The notes under the pieces are model-generated. The model saw only the letters and a list, made by a program, of their open reading frames with translations, had not been told where the DNA came from and did no database searches. A stretch of 19,755 bases of DNA from Clostridia bacterium (lineage in GTDB: Bacteria; Bacillota; Clostridia; Oscillospirales; CAG-272). Below, piece by piece: positions 1 to 7,147 of the stretch; position 1 is the stretch's first letter, and each line of letters opens with the position of its first letter. The stretch is from positions 1 through 19,755 of the forward strand of contig JAFQUL010000096.1 in assembly GCA_017408535.1 (NCBI GenBank), written 5' to 3'. The position numbers were made by a program, and so were the translations under genes.

Positions 1-534
1 ATACTTGAAGAATATTTTGACTCTGCTCTGCCGTTACCTCTACCGACAAAAAGCAGTAAGCCTTCAAGGGCCTCCGCCGCAGTGGCAGAAGAGGAGATAC
101 CGGAATACGAAAAATACTATACTCCCATCAGTACCGGCTTTGACCCCTCTCGTGCAGCGGCCATTGAGGCACAGTCCTGGCGTGTCACCGAAATGCTCAC
201 CCCGGATGAGGGTGCCCGGGAGGAGTCGGTCACCGAGATGACCCTTACCCCTGTACCCAAGGTAACCGAAAAGGTGGAAAAGGGTGAGGAGTTATCCCCC
301 TACAGTGCTCTCTGGGCAGCTCTTACAGAGGGGGAAAGAAAATTTATCATATCTCTGCAGAGAGGTGCAAGGTCCTCCGGCATTGAGGCAGATGCCACTG
401 CAGACAGCATAAACGAAAAGGCCGCAGAGCTTACCTCTGACATTCTCCTTGAGGATAACGGAGACGGCTATGCGGTAATAGAAGATTATACGGAGGATGC
501 GGCCGCCATGACAGACGGCTGTGACAGTATATAA
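1..534 (+). CDS. TerB-C domain protein, C-terminal part (5' end outside window)
   Basis: The reading frame is open from the first base to the TAA at 532-534, giving 177 residues of a protein that starts upstream. Seen: a Pro/Ser/Ala-rich linker (about residues 10-27), a charged helix-rich stretch, then a C-terminal part with 'SINEKAAEL', 'DILLEDNGDG' and 'YAVIEDYTED'. That order (INEkA, then LleDnGDG, then a Y-x-V/I-E-DY tail) is what I recognise as the TerB-C module of TerB-N/TerB/TerB-C proteins, which are tied to stress and DNA-processing systems. The inference is strengthened by the next two genes, a BrxD-like ATPase and an Lhr-like helicase, which accompany such proteins elsewhere. The GTG at 82 is probably not the real start, because the frame is open upstream and there is no ribosome site before it. 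No catalytic residues are visible in this portion. The stop lies 2 nt before the next start, so the two genes are co-translated or tightly coupled. Confidence 0.72.
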   Translation: MLEEYFDSALPLPLPTKSSKPSRASAAVAEEEIPEYEKYYTPISTGFDPSRAAAIEAQSWRVTEMLTPDEGAREESVTEMTLTPVPKVTEKVEKGEELSPYSALWAALTEGERKFIISLQRGARSSGIEADATADSINEKAAELTSDILLEDNGDGYAVIEDYTEDAAAMTDGCDSI

Positions 535-536
535 TT

Positions 537-1904
537 ATGACCAAAGGAAATGAAGTAAAGGTCCCGAAGAGGATCCTGTCTTCTCTTTTATCTTCAATAT
601 CTGCGGGAGTGGTTCCGAGACAGGGCGCTCCCTATATTGCCATCGGACGTGAAGCGGAGACCGCGGCTCTTCTCAGCGATCTTGAGATAACCGCTGAGGG
701 CGGCAGCAGCACCAGGTTCATTATCGGCCGTTACGGCTCGGGAAAGAGCTTTCTTATGCAGCTTGTCCGCGGTTACGCTCTTGAAAAGGGCTTTCTCACC
801 TGCGATGCCGACCTTTCCCCCGAGAGAAGGCTTCACGACTCACAGGGGTCTGGTGTAGCCACCTACAGAGAGCTTATCAAGAATTTTGCATCCCGTTCCT
901 CTCCCGAGGGCGGCGCTCTCCCCAAGATAATTGCGGCATTTCTCGCATCAGAGGGTGCAAAGCTGGCATCAGAGGGAGTTGACCCCGCATCCCCCGACTA
1001 TTCCGCTATGATGCGTAGCCGGGTATTCTCAGTTATCAGAGAGCTTGAGGACTCGGTAGGCGGCTTTGACTTTGCGGCGGTAATGTCACTGTACTATACC
1101 GCCGGCTGTGAGGACGATGAAATAAAGAAAAGCGCCGCTATGCGGTGGCTGAGAGGTGAATACTCCACCAAGACCGAGGCGAGAGCGGCTCTCGGAATAC
1201 CGGTATCCACCGTTATAAATGACGACAACTGGTACGATTATATTAAGCTGATGGCGGTATTTGCGCGTAAGCTGGGATACAAGGGACTGGTGGTCTTCCT
1301 TGACGAATGCGTAAATCTTTATAAAATACCCAACCGTGTCTCAAGAGAAAACAACTACGAAAAGCTGCTGGCTATGTTTAACGATACTCTCGGGGGCAGA
1401 GCCCCGGGTCTGTCCCTTATCTTCGGCGGCACTCCAAAATTCCTTGAGGACACCCGACGGGGTCTGTTCAGCTATGAGGCGCTGAGAAGCCGTCTGTCTG
1501 ACGGCGCCTTTTCCGGCGGCGGATATACCGATCTTATCGGTCCGGTAATACGTCTGAGAACGCTTTCCGACGATGAGCTTCTTGCTCTTGTGACCCGACT
1601 TACCATTCTCCACGGACAGTATTATCCCGAGGCAAGAACGGTTTCCCCAGAGGAGATGGTTGCCTTTCTCACCCTTGAGGGTAAGAGAGCAGGCGCTGAC
1701 ATTATGATGACCCCCAGAGAGGTCATCCGCGATTATCTGAATCTTCTTAACATTCTTATGCAGAACCCCTCTGTCTCCTTTGGCGAGATAATGGGCACTC
1801 TGCCGGGCGGCGAAGAAAAGAAGCCGTCAGACACTCCTGCGGCAGAGGTGTCCGCCCCACCGACACAGCCGAGAACAATAAACATAGCGGATATAGATTT
1901 CTAA
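537..1904 (+). CDS. BREX/BrxD-like P-loop ATP-binding protein (former DUF2791)
   Basis: A 455-residue cytoplasmic ATPase of the family that includes BrxD of BREX phage-defence systems. Seen: an N-terminal 'VPRQGAPYIAIGRE' block (about 26-39), Walker A 'GRYGSGKS' (64-71, Lys70), the family-typical 'DADLSPERRL' (90-99), Walker B 'LVVFLDE' (251-257, Asp256/Glu257), a sensor-like 'LIFGGTP' (294-300) and 'LFSYEALRSRL' (310-320). Length and motif order fit a full-length protein. The last 35 or so residues are a low-complexity Pro/Ala/Thr tail. Start: ATG 2 nt after the upstream stop with no clear Shine-Dalgarno, which implies translational coupling. The helicase gene follows after 33 nt. In type 2 BREX, BrxD and BrxHI lie beside PglX and PglZ; here only the ATPase and helicase pair with a TerB-C protein is visible. 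The family call is firm; a role in defence or DNA processing is inferred from family and neighbours. Confidence 0.88.
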   Translation: MTKGNEVKVPKRILSSLLSSISAGVVPRQGAPYIAIGREAETAALLSDLEITAEGGSSTRFIIGRYGSGKSFLMQLVRGYALEKGFLTCDADLSPERRLHDSQGSGVATYRELIKNFASRSSPEGGALPKIIAAFLASEGAKLASEGVDPASPDYSAMMRSRVFSVIRELEDSVGGFDFAAVMSLYYTAGCEDDEIKKSAAMRWLRGEYSTKTEARAALGIPVSTVINDDNWYDYIKLMAVFARKLGYKGLVVFLDECVNLYKIPNRVSRENNYEKLLAMFNDTLGGRAPGLSLIFGGTPKFLEDTRRGLFSYEALRSRLSDGAFSGGGYTDLIGPVIRLRTLSDDELLALVTRLTILHGQYYPEARTVSPEEMVAFLTLEGKRAGADIMMTPREVIRDYLNLLNILMQNPSVSFGEIMGTLPGGEEKKPSDTPAAEVSAPPTQPRTINIADIDF

Positions 1905-1937
1905 TTACAGTAGAGTACTCCGCAGAAAGGAAAAGCC

Positions 1938-4172
1938 ATGCAGAAGCTACCCGACGGCAAAACGGTATTTGAAAAATTCCCACCCTTTATACGGGAATTC
2001 ATATATTCACGGGGCTGGCAGGAGCTGCATCCCGTTCAGCTTGCCGCCGCAGACATAATCTTCGGCAGTGACAGCAACCTGCTCATTACCTCCTCCACCG
2101 CCTCGGGTAAGACGGAGGCCGCATTTTTCCCGATACTGTCAAAGCTGTGCGAGGATCCCCCGAAAAGCGTGGGAGTTCTGTATATTGCTCCATTAAAAAG
2201 CCTTATCAACGATCAGTTTGAAAGAATAGATCAACTGCTTGACTATACCGGCATCCCGGTCTTCCGCTGGCACGGAGACGTTGCCGCATCCCACAAAAAC
2301 AAGCTACTCGAGCATCCCGAGGGAATTCTTCAGATAACCCCAGAGTCTCTTGAAAGTATGCTTATCCGCCGTGGGGCTGACGTTATCCGCCTTTTCGGAG
2401 ACCTGAGATACGTGATAATTGACGAGATACACACTATGACCGGCACAGACAGAGGTAATCAGGTCATCTGTCAGCTGTCCCGGCTTGCATCAATGATCGG
2501 CCACAGCCCACGGCGTATAGGTCTTTCCGCCACGGTGGGTGACGTGGAGGCCGCCGCAAGATGGCTTGAGGGAGGCAGCGGAAGAAGCACTGAGGCCCCG
2601 GTGTTTCCTGACGGCTCGCTTAGGTGGCGGCTGGGTCTTGAGCATTTCTTTATCGGCTCTCCCGACTTTGACCAGACAGACGGGGAGAATAGCTCTCAGC
2701 TTAAGGGTGAGTCAAAAAAAGCCGTTCTTGACCCCGGATACGAATATATGTACGAATGTGTCAAGGACAAGCGGGCGCTGGTATTTTCAAACTCCCGTGA
2801 GGAGACGGAATACATCACTGCAACCCTGAGACAGATCGCAAAATACCGTAATGAAAAGGACGTTTTCCTCATCCACCACGGCAATCTGTCCGCTTCTCTG
2901 AGAGAATATGCGGAAAGCAAGCTAAAGGAGGAGGAAAAAAGCGTTGTCTGTGCCACGGTAACCATGGAGCTGGGCATTGACGTAGGTCCTCTTGAAAGAA
3001 TATTACACAACGATGCACCGAACTCGGTGTCATCCTTCCTTCAGCGTCTCGGGCGCTCCGGCAGACGGGGCAGTCCTCCTGAGATGATGATGGTATTCAG
3101 AGAGGAATATCCTCTCCCCAATGCCCCTCTCCCCCAGCTGATACCCTGGGGGCTTATCCGTGCTATTGCGGTAATACAGCTTTACATAGAGGAGCGTTTT
3201 ATCGAGCCCCCCTTCTTCAAAAAGCTGCCCTTCAGCCTTGCCTTTCAGCAGACTCTATCTACTCTACTCTGCTCGGGTGAGCTGACTCCGAGGGCTCTTG
3301 CGGAAAAGGTGCTTTCCCTTCCCCCATTCAGCCAAATGCCGAAGGAGGATTACAGAGAGCTGATAATCTCAATGGTAGAAAATGACTATCTGGAATTTAC
3401 CGAGGAAAAGACCCTTATCGTAGGTCTTAAGGGAGAAAAGCTCACAAACAGCTTCCGTTTCTATGCGGTATTTAAGGACAGCGAGGATTTCACCGTCAGA
3501 TGCGAGTCTGACGAGATAGGTACCATTACCACTCCTCCCCCGGTAGGAGACCGCTTTGCTCTGGCGGGCAGAGTGTGGGAGGTAGAGGAGCTGGATATCC
3601 CGAGAAAGCTGCTGTACGTAAAGCCGGTGGAGGGAAAAATGGAAATATCCTGGCCGGGAGATTACGGCGAGATACATACAAAGATCCTCTCCCGTATGAG
3701 GCAGGTGCTCTCGGAGGATACCGAATATCCCTACCTTATGGAAAATGCTCTTCACCGCCTGCGTGTAGCGAGAGCACTGGTGAAAAACACCTCTCTCTCA
3801 GAACGCTCGCTCATTCCTCTCGGCGGCTACAGCTACTGCCTGTTCCCATGGCTTGGCACCCGCTCCTTCCGTACTCTCAGAAAATTCATTATATCCAATG
3901 CCGCAAGGTATAAGATCAGTGACATAACCTTTGAGGGCTGTTACTATATAATGATGAAGATCGAGGGAGACGCAGAAAGAGTGATGCGGGAGCTTGCCGA
4001 GACGGCAAAGAAGGAAGGCATCGATCTTGACCGTCTTGCCGCAGAGGGCAGCTCACCTATATTTGAAAAATACGATGAGTTCATTCCCGACCGCCTGCTG
4101 AGACGTGCCTATGCCGAGGACAAGCTGAGAAGCGATGAGGCTGAGGGCTTTCTTGAAGGTTTTATCAGGTAA
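1938..4172 (+). CDS. Lhr/BrxHI-like superfamily 2 DEAD/DEAH-box helicase
   Basis: A 744-residue ATP-dependent nucleic-acid helicase. Seen: Q-motif-like 'HPVQ' (31-34), motif I 'STASGKTE' (53-60, Lys58), motif Ib region 'LQITPESLESML' (131-142), motif II 'DEIH' (162-165), motif III 'LSAT' (196-199), 'HHGNLS' (313-318), 'TMELGIDVG' (342-350) and motif VI 'QRLGRSGRRG' (369-378). Together these place it in the Lhr-like branch of superfamily 2. The C-terminal half (about 400-744) is the winged-helix/accessory region expected in Lhr/BrxHI proteins. All core motifs look intact, so it should be active. Start: ATG at 1938, preceded by GAAAGGA at good spacing. Last gene of the cassette; it ends 22 nt before a strong intrinsic terminator. 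Known: BrxHI helicases accompany BrxD in type 2 BREX. Inferred: here it is the motor of a TerB-C-associated DNA-processing or anti-phage module. Confidence 0.9.
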   Translation: MQKLPDGKTVFEKFPPFIREFIYSRGWQELHPVQLAAADIIFGSDSNLLITSSTASGKTEAAFFPILSKLCEDPPKSVGVLYIAPLKSLINDQFERIDQLLDYTGIPVFRWHGDVAASHKNKLLEHPEGILQITPESLESMLIRRGADVIRLFGDLRYVIIDEIHTMTGTDRGNQVICQLSRLASMIGHSPRRIGLSATVGDVEAAARWLEGGSGRSTEAPVFPDGSLRWRLGLEHFFIGSPDFDQTDGENSSQLKGESKKAVLDPGYEYMYECVKDKRALVFSNSREETEYITATLRQIAKYRNEKDVFLIHHGNLSASLREYAESKLKEEEKSVVCATVTMELGIDVGPLERILHNDAPNSVSSFLQRLGRSGRRGSPPEMMMVFREEYPLPNAPLPQLIPWGLIRAIAVIQLYIEERFIEPPFFKKLPFSLAFQQTLSTLLCSGELTPRALAEKVLSLPPFSQMPKEDYRELIISMVENDYLEFTEEKTLIVGLKGEKLTNSFRFYAVFKDSEDFTVRCESDEIGTITTPPPVGDRFALAGRVWEVEELDIPRKLLYVKPVEGKMEISWPGDYGEIHTKILSRMRQVLSEDTEYPYLMENALHRLRVARALVKNTSLSERSLIPLGGYSYCLFPWLGTRSFRTLRKFIISNAARYKISDITFEGCYYIMMKIEGDAERVMRELAETAKKEGIDLDRLAAEGSSPIFEKYDEFIPDRLLRRAYAEDKLRSDEAEGFLEGFIR

Positions 4173-4193
4173 ATTATAACCAAAAGCAAGCAG

Positions 4194-4233
4194 AAACCGC
4201 CCCGGTCTGATTTTTTGTCGACCGGGGCGGTTT
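4194..4233 (+). terminator. Intrinsic terminator of the TerB-C/ATPase/helicase cassette
   Basis: A perfect 14-bp inverted repeat (AAACCGCCCCGGTC at 4194-4207, complement at 4220-4233) encloses a 12-nt T-rich loop and runs straight into TTTTTATTAT on the plus strand. GC-rich stem plus U-tract is a canonical Rho-independent terminator. It starts 22 nt after the helicase stop. Confidence 0.92.
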
Positions 4234-4250
4234 TTATTATGCAAAACAAA

Positions 4251-4278
4251 AGATCCGCAGAGAAATCTCTGCGGATCT
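4251..4278 (-). terminator. Intrinsic terminator of the Gfo/Idh/MocA oxidoreductase gene
   Basis: A 13-bp inverted repeat (AGATCCGCAGAGA at 4251-4263, complement at 4266-4278) with a very short loop. Read on the minus strand it lies 14 nt beyond the oxidoreductase stop and is followed by TTTGTTTTGC. It sits back-to-back with the plus-strand terminator, so the two converging units are insulated from each other. Confidence 0.85.
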
Positions 4279-4291
4279 TTATGTAATGATA

Positions 4292-5350
4292 TCAGTTCTC
4301 AAAAGGAAGAACCTGGCCGAGACGGTCAGACTCGAATGCGGTCTCCATGATCTTCATAACCTTAGCAAGCTGCTCGTGAGTTACGATCTGAGTAGCCTTG
4401 CCGTCAAGAGTAGCGCAAAGGTTACGGTAGTAATCGTGAACGTCAGACTCGATCTGAGGATAGGGAACGTCCTTAATGGTATCGTCGGTTCTGGGTGCCA
4501 TAGTCTTGGTAAGACCTGCAGCGGTGCGGATCGGCACTGCATCCTTAGCCTCCCAGTTGGTGCAACAGGTGATCTTACCCTTAGAAATATTCCAGCCGCT
4601 TCTTGCGGTACCGTCCTCACCCTGTACGTACCAGCGGGGAAGATCGATAAAGTTAGAGGTACCAACCTCAACGTATACTCTCAGGTCACCCTCAAACATC
4701 ATAGTGAGACGAAAGCCGTCATCAACCTCGTAGTTGGTAACGTGGTCCATAGTAGCATGGATGGAAAGGATCTTTCTGTCGGGAAGAAGAACGTTAACCA
4801 GCTGGTCGATGAGGTGAACACCCCAGTCAAGCATCATACCGCCGCCGTGCTTCTTCATACCGCGCCAGTCACCGGGAATACCGCGGGAACCGTGTACACG
4901 GGACTCAATATTAAATACGGTACCGATAGTACCCTCGTCAAAGATCTTCTTAACAGCGAGGAAATCCTCATCCCAACGGCGGTTCTGGTGAGTGGAGAAG
5001 AAAACATTATTTTTCTTCGCTGTCTCAACCATCTCTGCAAGATCAGCAGAGGAAAGAGTTACCGGCTTCTCGGTAAACACGTTGTGGCCGTGGTTCATAG
5101 CCTCAATTGCAAGAGGCTTGTGCATATCGTTCTCAGTAGCGATAAGAATTACGTCAATACGCTTATCTGCAAGAACTTCTTCAAAAGAAGAATAGGTGTA
5201 GATACCCTCCTTCTTAGCATCGTCAATAACGCTCTGCTTGATATCATAGATACCGAGAAGAGTTGCAACATCACTGCTCGCAAGCTCGCCTGCGTGCCAA
5301 TGGCCCATACCGCCGAAACCGACGATAACAACATTTTTCTTATTACTCAT
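4292..5350 (-). CDS. Gfo/Idh/MocA-family NAD(P)-dependent oxidoreductase
   Basis: A 352-residue cytoplasmic dehydrogenase of the glucose-fructose oxidoreductase / inositol dehydrogenase / MocA family; the sugar or cyclitol substrate cannot be told from sequence. Seen: Rossmann 'GFGGMG' (11-16), 'VILIATEN' (67-74), the catalytic-lysine motif 'EKP' (94-96) and 'DWGVHLID' (175-182) with the family's conserved Asp/His. Length is normal. I place the start at the ATG ending at 5350 ('MSNKKNVVIVG'), which puts the Rossmann strand at the N-terminus. An in-frame upstream ATG at 5440 would add 30 residues unlike the family. Neither start has a clear Shine-Dalgarno. Monocistronic, with a consensus promoter (5474-5501) and its own terminator. 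Codon use is strongly biased: TTA, CTA and TCA never occur over 352 codons, which suggests high expression. No neighbouring sugar-catabolism genes define the substrate. Confidence 0.9.
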   Translation of the reverse strand: MSNKKNVVIVGFGGMGHWHAGELASSDVATLLGIYDIKQSVIDDAKKEGIYTYSSFEEVLADKRIDVILIATENDMHKPLAIEAMNHGHNVFTEKPVTLSSADLAEMVETAKKNNVFFSTHQNRRWDEDFLAVKKIFDEGTIGTVFNIESRVHGSRGIPGDWRGMKKHGGGMMLDWGVHLIDQLVNVLLPDRKILSIHATMDHVTNYEVDDGFRLTMMFEGDLRVYVEVGTSNFIDLPRWYVQGEDGTARSGWNISKGKITCCTNWEAKDAVPIRTAAGLTKTMAPRTDDTIKDVPYPQIESDVHDYYRNLCATLDGKATQIVTHEQLAKVMKIMETAFESDRLGQVLPFEN

Positions 5351-5473
5351 AATCACTGTGCCGCACATAAAGGGTTGTTGTGCGTATGCCTTCTTTCCTG
5401 TGAGTTTATGCTCGCACCAATACCCGTGAGAGCATAGCACAAGCGAAAAATATAGATATTATCCCTTTACCTT

Positions 5474-5501
5474 ATTATATATCACTTATTTTTTTTGTCA
5501 A
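5474..5501 (-). promoter_or_regulatory. Sigma-A promoter of the oxidoreductase gene
   Basis: Minus strand: -35 TTGACA (5496-5501), 16-nt spacer, -10 TATAAT (5474-5479). Both hexamers are perfect consensus. Predicted transcription start is near 5467, giving a leader of about 117 nt. Strength agrees with the codon bias of the gene it drives. Confidence 0.85.
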
Positions 5502-5600
5502 GAGAAAAGCGGTAAAAACCTGTCTTTTTTTGATGGTTCGAGTGACTTTTGTGCAGTTTTTTTGCTGTTTTTATTCTCATTTCACTATGGCGGCAGGGAC

Positions 5601-5629
5601 TTGACTTTACCCTGTATTTTTAATATAAT
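5601..5629 (+). promoter_or_regulatory. Sigma-A promoter of galU and the deaminase gene
   Basis: -35 TTGACT (5601-5606), 17-nt spacer, -10 TATAAT (5624-5629). Predicted transcription start is near 5636, leaving a leader of about 82 nt before the galU ATG. Confidence 0.88.
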
Positions 5630-5717
5630 AGAGTGGTACGGTATACTTTTTTACTTACGTGAAAAGATAACCGTCAGAGTAAATACGATTATAATTATAT
5701 AAAGGGGAAACTATTTT

Positions 5718-6596
5718 ATGACTAAGAAAATAACCAAAGCAGTTATTCCGGCAGCGGGTCTTGGCACCAGAATGCTCCCCATTGCAAGAGCAGTACCCAA
5801 GGAGATGCTTCCGATAGTCGACCGTCCTGCAATATCCTACCTCGTTGAGGAAGCTGTCAGGAGCGGAATTACAGACATTCTTATCATCACCGGCCGAGGT
5901 AAAGAGGCCATAGAAAACTACTTTGACTACTGTACCGAGTATGACGTAAAACTTAAGGAAAAGGGCAAGGATGATATCGTTGCCGAGCTTCACGGAGACG
6001 CCGAAGCGGCAAACGTTCACTTTATCCGTCAGCTGGAGACCAAGGGGCTTGGTCACGCTATCGGACGTGCACGTGCCTTTATCGGAGACGAGCCCTTTGC
6101 GGTTCTTTACGGCGACGACATAATCTTCTCGGAGACTCCGGTCGTAAAGCAACTTATCAATATGTACGAAAAGTACGGCAAGGCTGTTGTGGGTGTAAAG
6201 CAGGTGACCGTTGAGCAGATACAGAAATACAGCTCTCTAAAGGTAGAGCCGGCTGAGGCAGAGGGAGAGTACTTCGTGTCCGATATGATAGAAAAGCCCT
6301 CCCCCGACAAGATCTTCTCTCTGTTTACCATTCTCGGCAGAGTAGTGCTTACTCCTGATATATTTGATATTATTGACAATACTCCTCCCGGTGCCGGCGG
6401 TGAGATACAGTTGACCGATGCTATGCGTACCCTGTCGGTAAGCACCGGAATGACCGCCATTGACTTTGAGGGCACAAGATACGATCTGGGTGCAAAGCTC
6501 GGTTTCCTCTTTGCCAACGTGGAAAGAGCGGTAAAGGACCCTGAGCTGGGTAAGGAATTCACCGAATATTTAAAGCGTTTCGCATCCACTCTTTGA
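5718..6596 (+). CDS. galU: UTP--glucose-1-phosphate uridylyltransferase
   Basis: GalU/GtaB catalyses UTP + glucose-1-phosphate to UDP-glucose + diphosphate, in the cytoplasm; UDP-glucose feeds cell-wall polysaccharides, glycolipid anchors and the Leloir pathway. Seen: nucleotide-binding signature 'AAGLGTRMLP' (12-21), 'PKEMLPIVDRP' (27-37), 'GLGHAIGRAR' at about 115-124, 'YGDDIIF' at about 134-140, and 'IEKPSP' and 'GGEIQLTDAM' in the C-terminal half. At 292 residues it is full length. The usual 'ATKA' before PKEML reads 'IARA', a conservative change. Start: ATG at 5718 with AAAGGGGAAA (5701-5710) upstream. First gene of a two-gene unit, with the deaminase 24 nt downstream. The galactokinase-family gene is about 9 kb away on the other strand, so the sugar genes do not form one operon. 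Confidence is high. Confidence 0.95.
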   Translation: MTKKITKAVIPAAGLGTRMLPIARAVPKEMLPIVDRPAISYLVEEAVRSGITDILIITGRGKEAIENYFDYCTEYDVKLKEKGKDDIVAELHGDAEAANVHFIRQLETKGLGHAIGRARAFIGDEPFAVLYGDDIIFSETPVVKQLINMYEKYGKAVVGVKQVTVEQIQKYSSLKVEPAEAEGEYFVSDMIEKPSPDKIFSLFTILGRVVLTPDIFDIIDNTPPGAGGEIQLTDAMRTLSVSTGMTAIDFEGTRYDLGAKLGFLFANVERAVKDPELGKEFTEYLKRFASTL

Positions 6597-6620
6597 AAAA
6601 ACTAAAGGACGGATAAGAAA

Positions 6621-7109
6621 ATGGACAGAGTATCAAAAGAGAATTATTATCTTGATATTGCTCAGACGGTTGCGGAGAGATCCACCTGTCTCCGCCGTGC
6701 CTTCGGTGCTATTATAGTTAAAAACGACGTCATAGTTTCCACCGGTTACAACGGTGCCCCCAGAGGCAGAAAAAACTGCTGTGACCTTGGCAGCTGTATC
6801 AGAGAAGAGCTGGGCATTCCCCGCGGTGAGCGCTATGAGCTGTGCCGTTCCCTTCACTCTGAGGCAAATGCAATAATCGCCGCTCCCCGTGAGCAGATGC
6901 TGGGTGCGACTCTGTATATGGTTTGCATCAGTCCCTTTGACAAGAGTCTCCAGAGCGGTACCAACTCCTGTATGATGTGCAAGAGAATGATAATCAACGC
7001 AGGAATCGAGACAGTAGTCATCCGCGATACTAAGGAAGATTACCGCGTCATTGACGTGCAGAGCTGGATCGATGATGACGACAGCCTGTCTATGAAATTC
7101 GGGTATTAA
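6621..7109 (+). CDS. dCMP/cytidine deaminase-family protein (ComEB-like)
   Basis: A 162-residue zinc-dependent deaminase; the family converts dCMP to dUMP for thymidylate supply. Seen: 'STCLRRAFGAIIV' (21-33), 'STGYNGAPRG' (40-49), zinc and catalytic motif 'HSEANAI' (His79, Glu81), and 'SCMMCKRMIINAG' (Cys117, Cys120). This matches the deoxycytidylate deaminase fold with two substitutions: HSE for the usual HAE, and Ser for the Pro of PCxxC. The zinc ligands and the catalytic Glu are kept, so activity is expected. Start: ATG at 6621 with AAAGGACGG (6604-6612) upstream. Transcribed with galU, and ended by the hairpin starting 4 nt after the stop. A general cytidine or tRNA deaminase is less likely, given the 'TGYNGAPRG' and 'INAGI' motifs typical of dCMP deaminases. 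Confidence 0.88.
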   Translation: MDRVSKENYYLDIAQTVAERSTCLRRAFGAIIVKNDVIVSTGYNGAPRGRKNCCDLGSCIREELGIPRGERYELCRSLHSEANAIIAAPREQMLGATLYMVCISPFDKSLQSGTNSCMMCKRMIINAGIETVVIRDTKEDYRVIDVQSWIDDDDSLSMKFGY

Positions 7110-7112
7110 ATG

Positions 7113-7147
7113 AAAAAATGCTGTGGCAAAAAGCCACAGCATTTTTT
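7113..7147. terminator. Bidirectional intrinsic terminator between converging operons
   Basis: A 15-bp inverted repeat (AAAAAATGCTGTGGC at 7113-7127, complement at 7133-7147) with an AAAAA loop. The A-run and T-run flanks give a U-tract in both directions, so it can end both the galU/deaminase and the foldase-bioY-endonuclease transcripts. The stop codon of the minus-strand gene (7147-7149) overlaps its right edge. Confidence 0.92.

Larger units (their letters stand above)
5351..5717. other. Divergent intergenic region between the oxidoreductase and galU
   Basis: 367 nt without a convincing gene. It holds two outward-facing near-consensus promoters (minus 5474-5501, plus 5601-5629), leaders of roughly 117 nt for the oxidoreductase and 82 nt for galU, and an AT- and T-run-rich spacer between 5502 and 5600. 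I saw no strong hairpin, riboswitch fold or operator palindrome. Confidence 0.8.

Noticed and set aside
82..534. A 150-codon gene starting at GTG 82
   Set aside because: The frame is open all the way to the window edge and there is no ribosome site before 82; it is the tail of a longer protein.
4286..5437. A 383-codon open frame on the plus strand
   Set aside because: It mirrors the codon register of the Gfo/Idh/MocA gene, has no family motifs, and is explained by the absence of TTA, CTA and TCA codons in that gene.
5351..5440. A 30-residue N-terminal extension of the oxidoreductase
   Set aside because: The added residues do not resemble the family and precede the Rossmann strand, although the lack of a Shine-Dalgarno at the chosen start leaves some doubt.
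5636..5717. A second promoter or riboswitch in the galU leader
   Set aside because: A TATAAT-like stretch occurs but without a usable -35, and no convincing fold was seen in about 82 nt.
5655..6152. A 165-codon minus-strand frame over the galU start
   Set aside because: It overlaps galU, which has clear motifs, a promoter and a ribosome site; the opposite frame has none.
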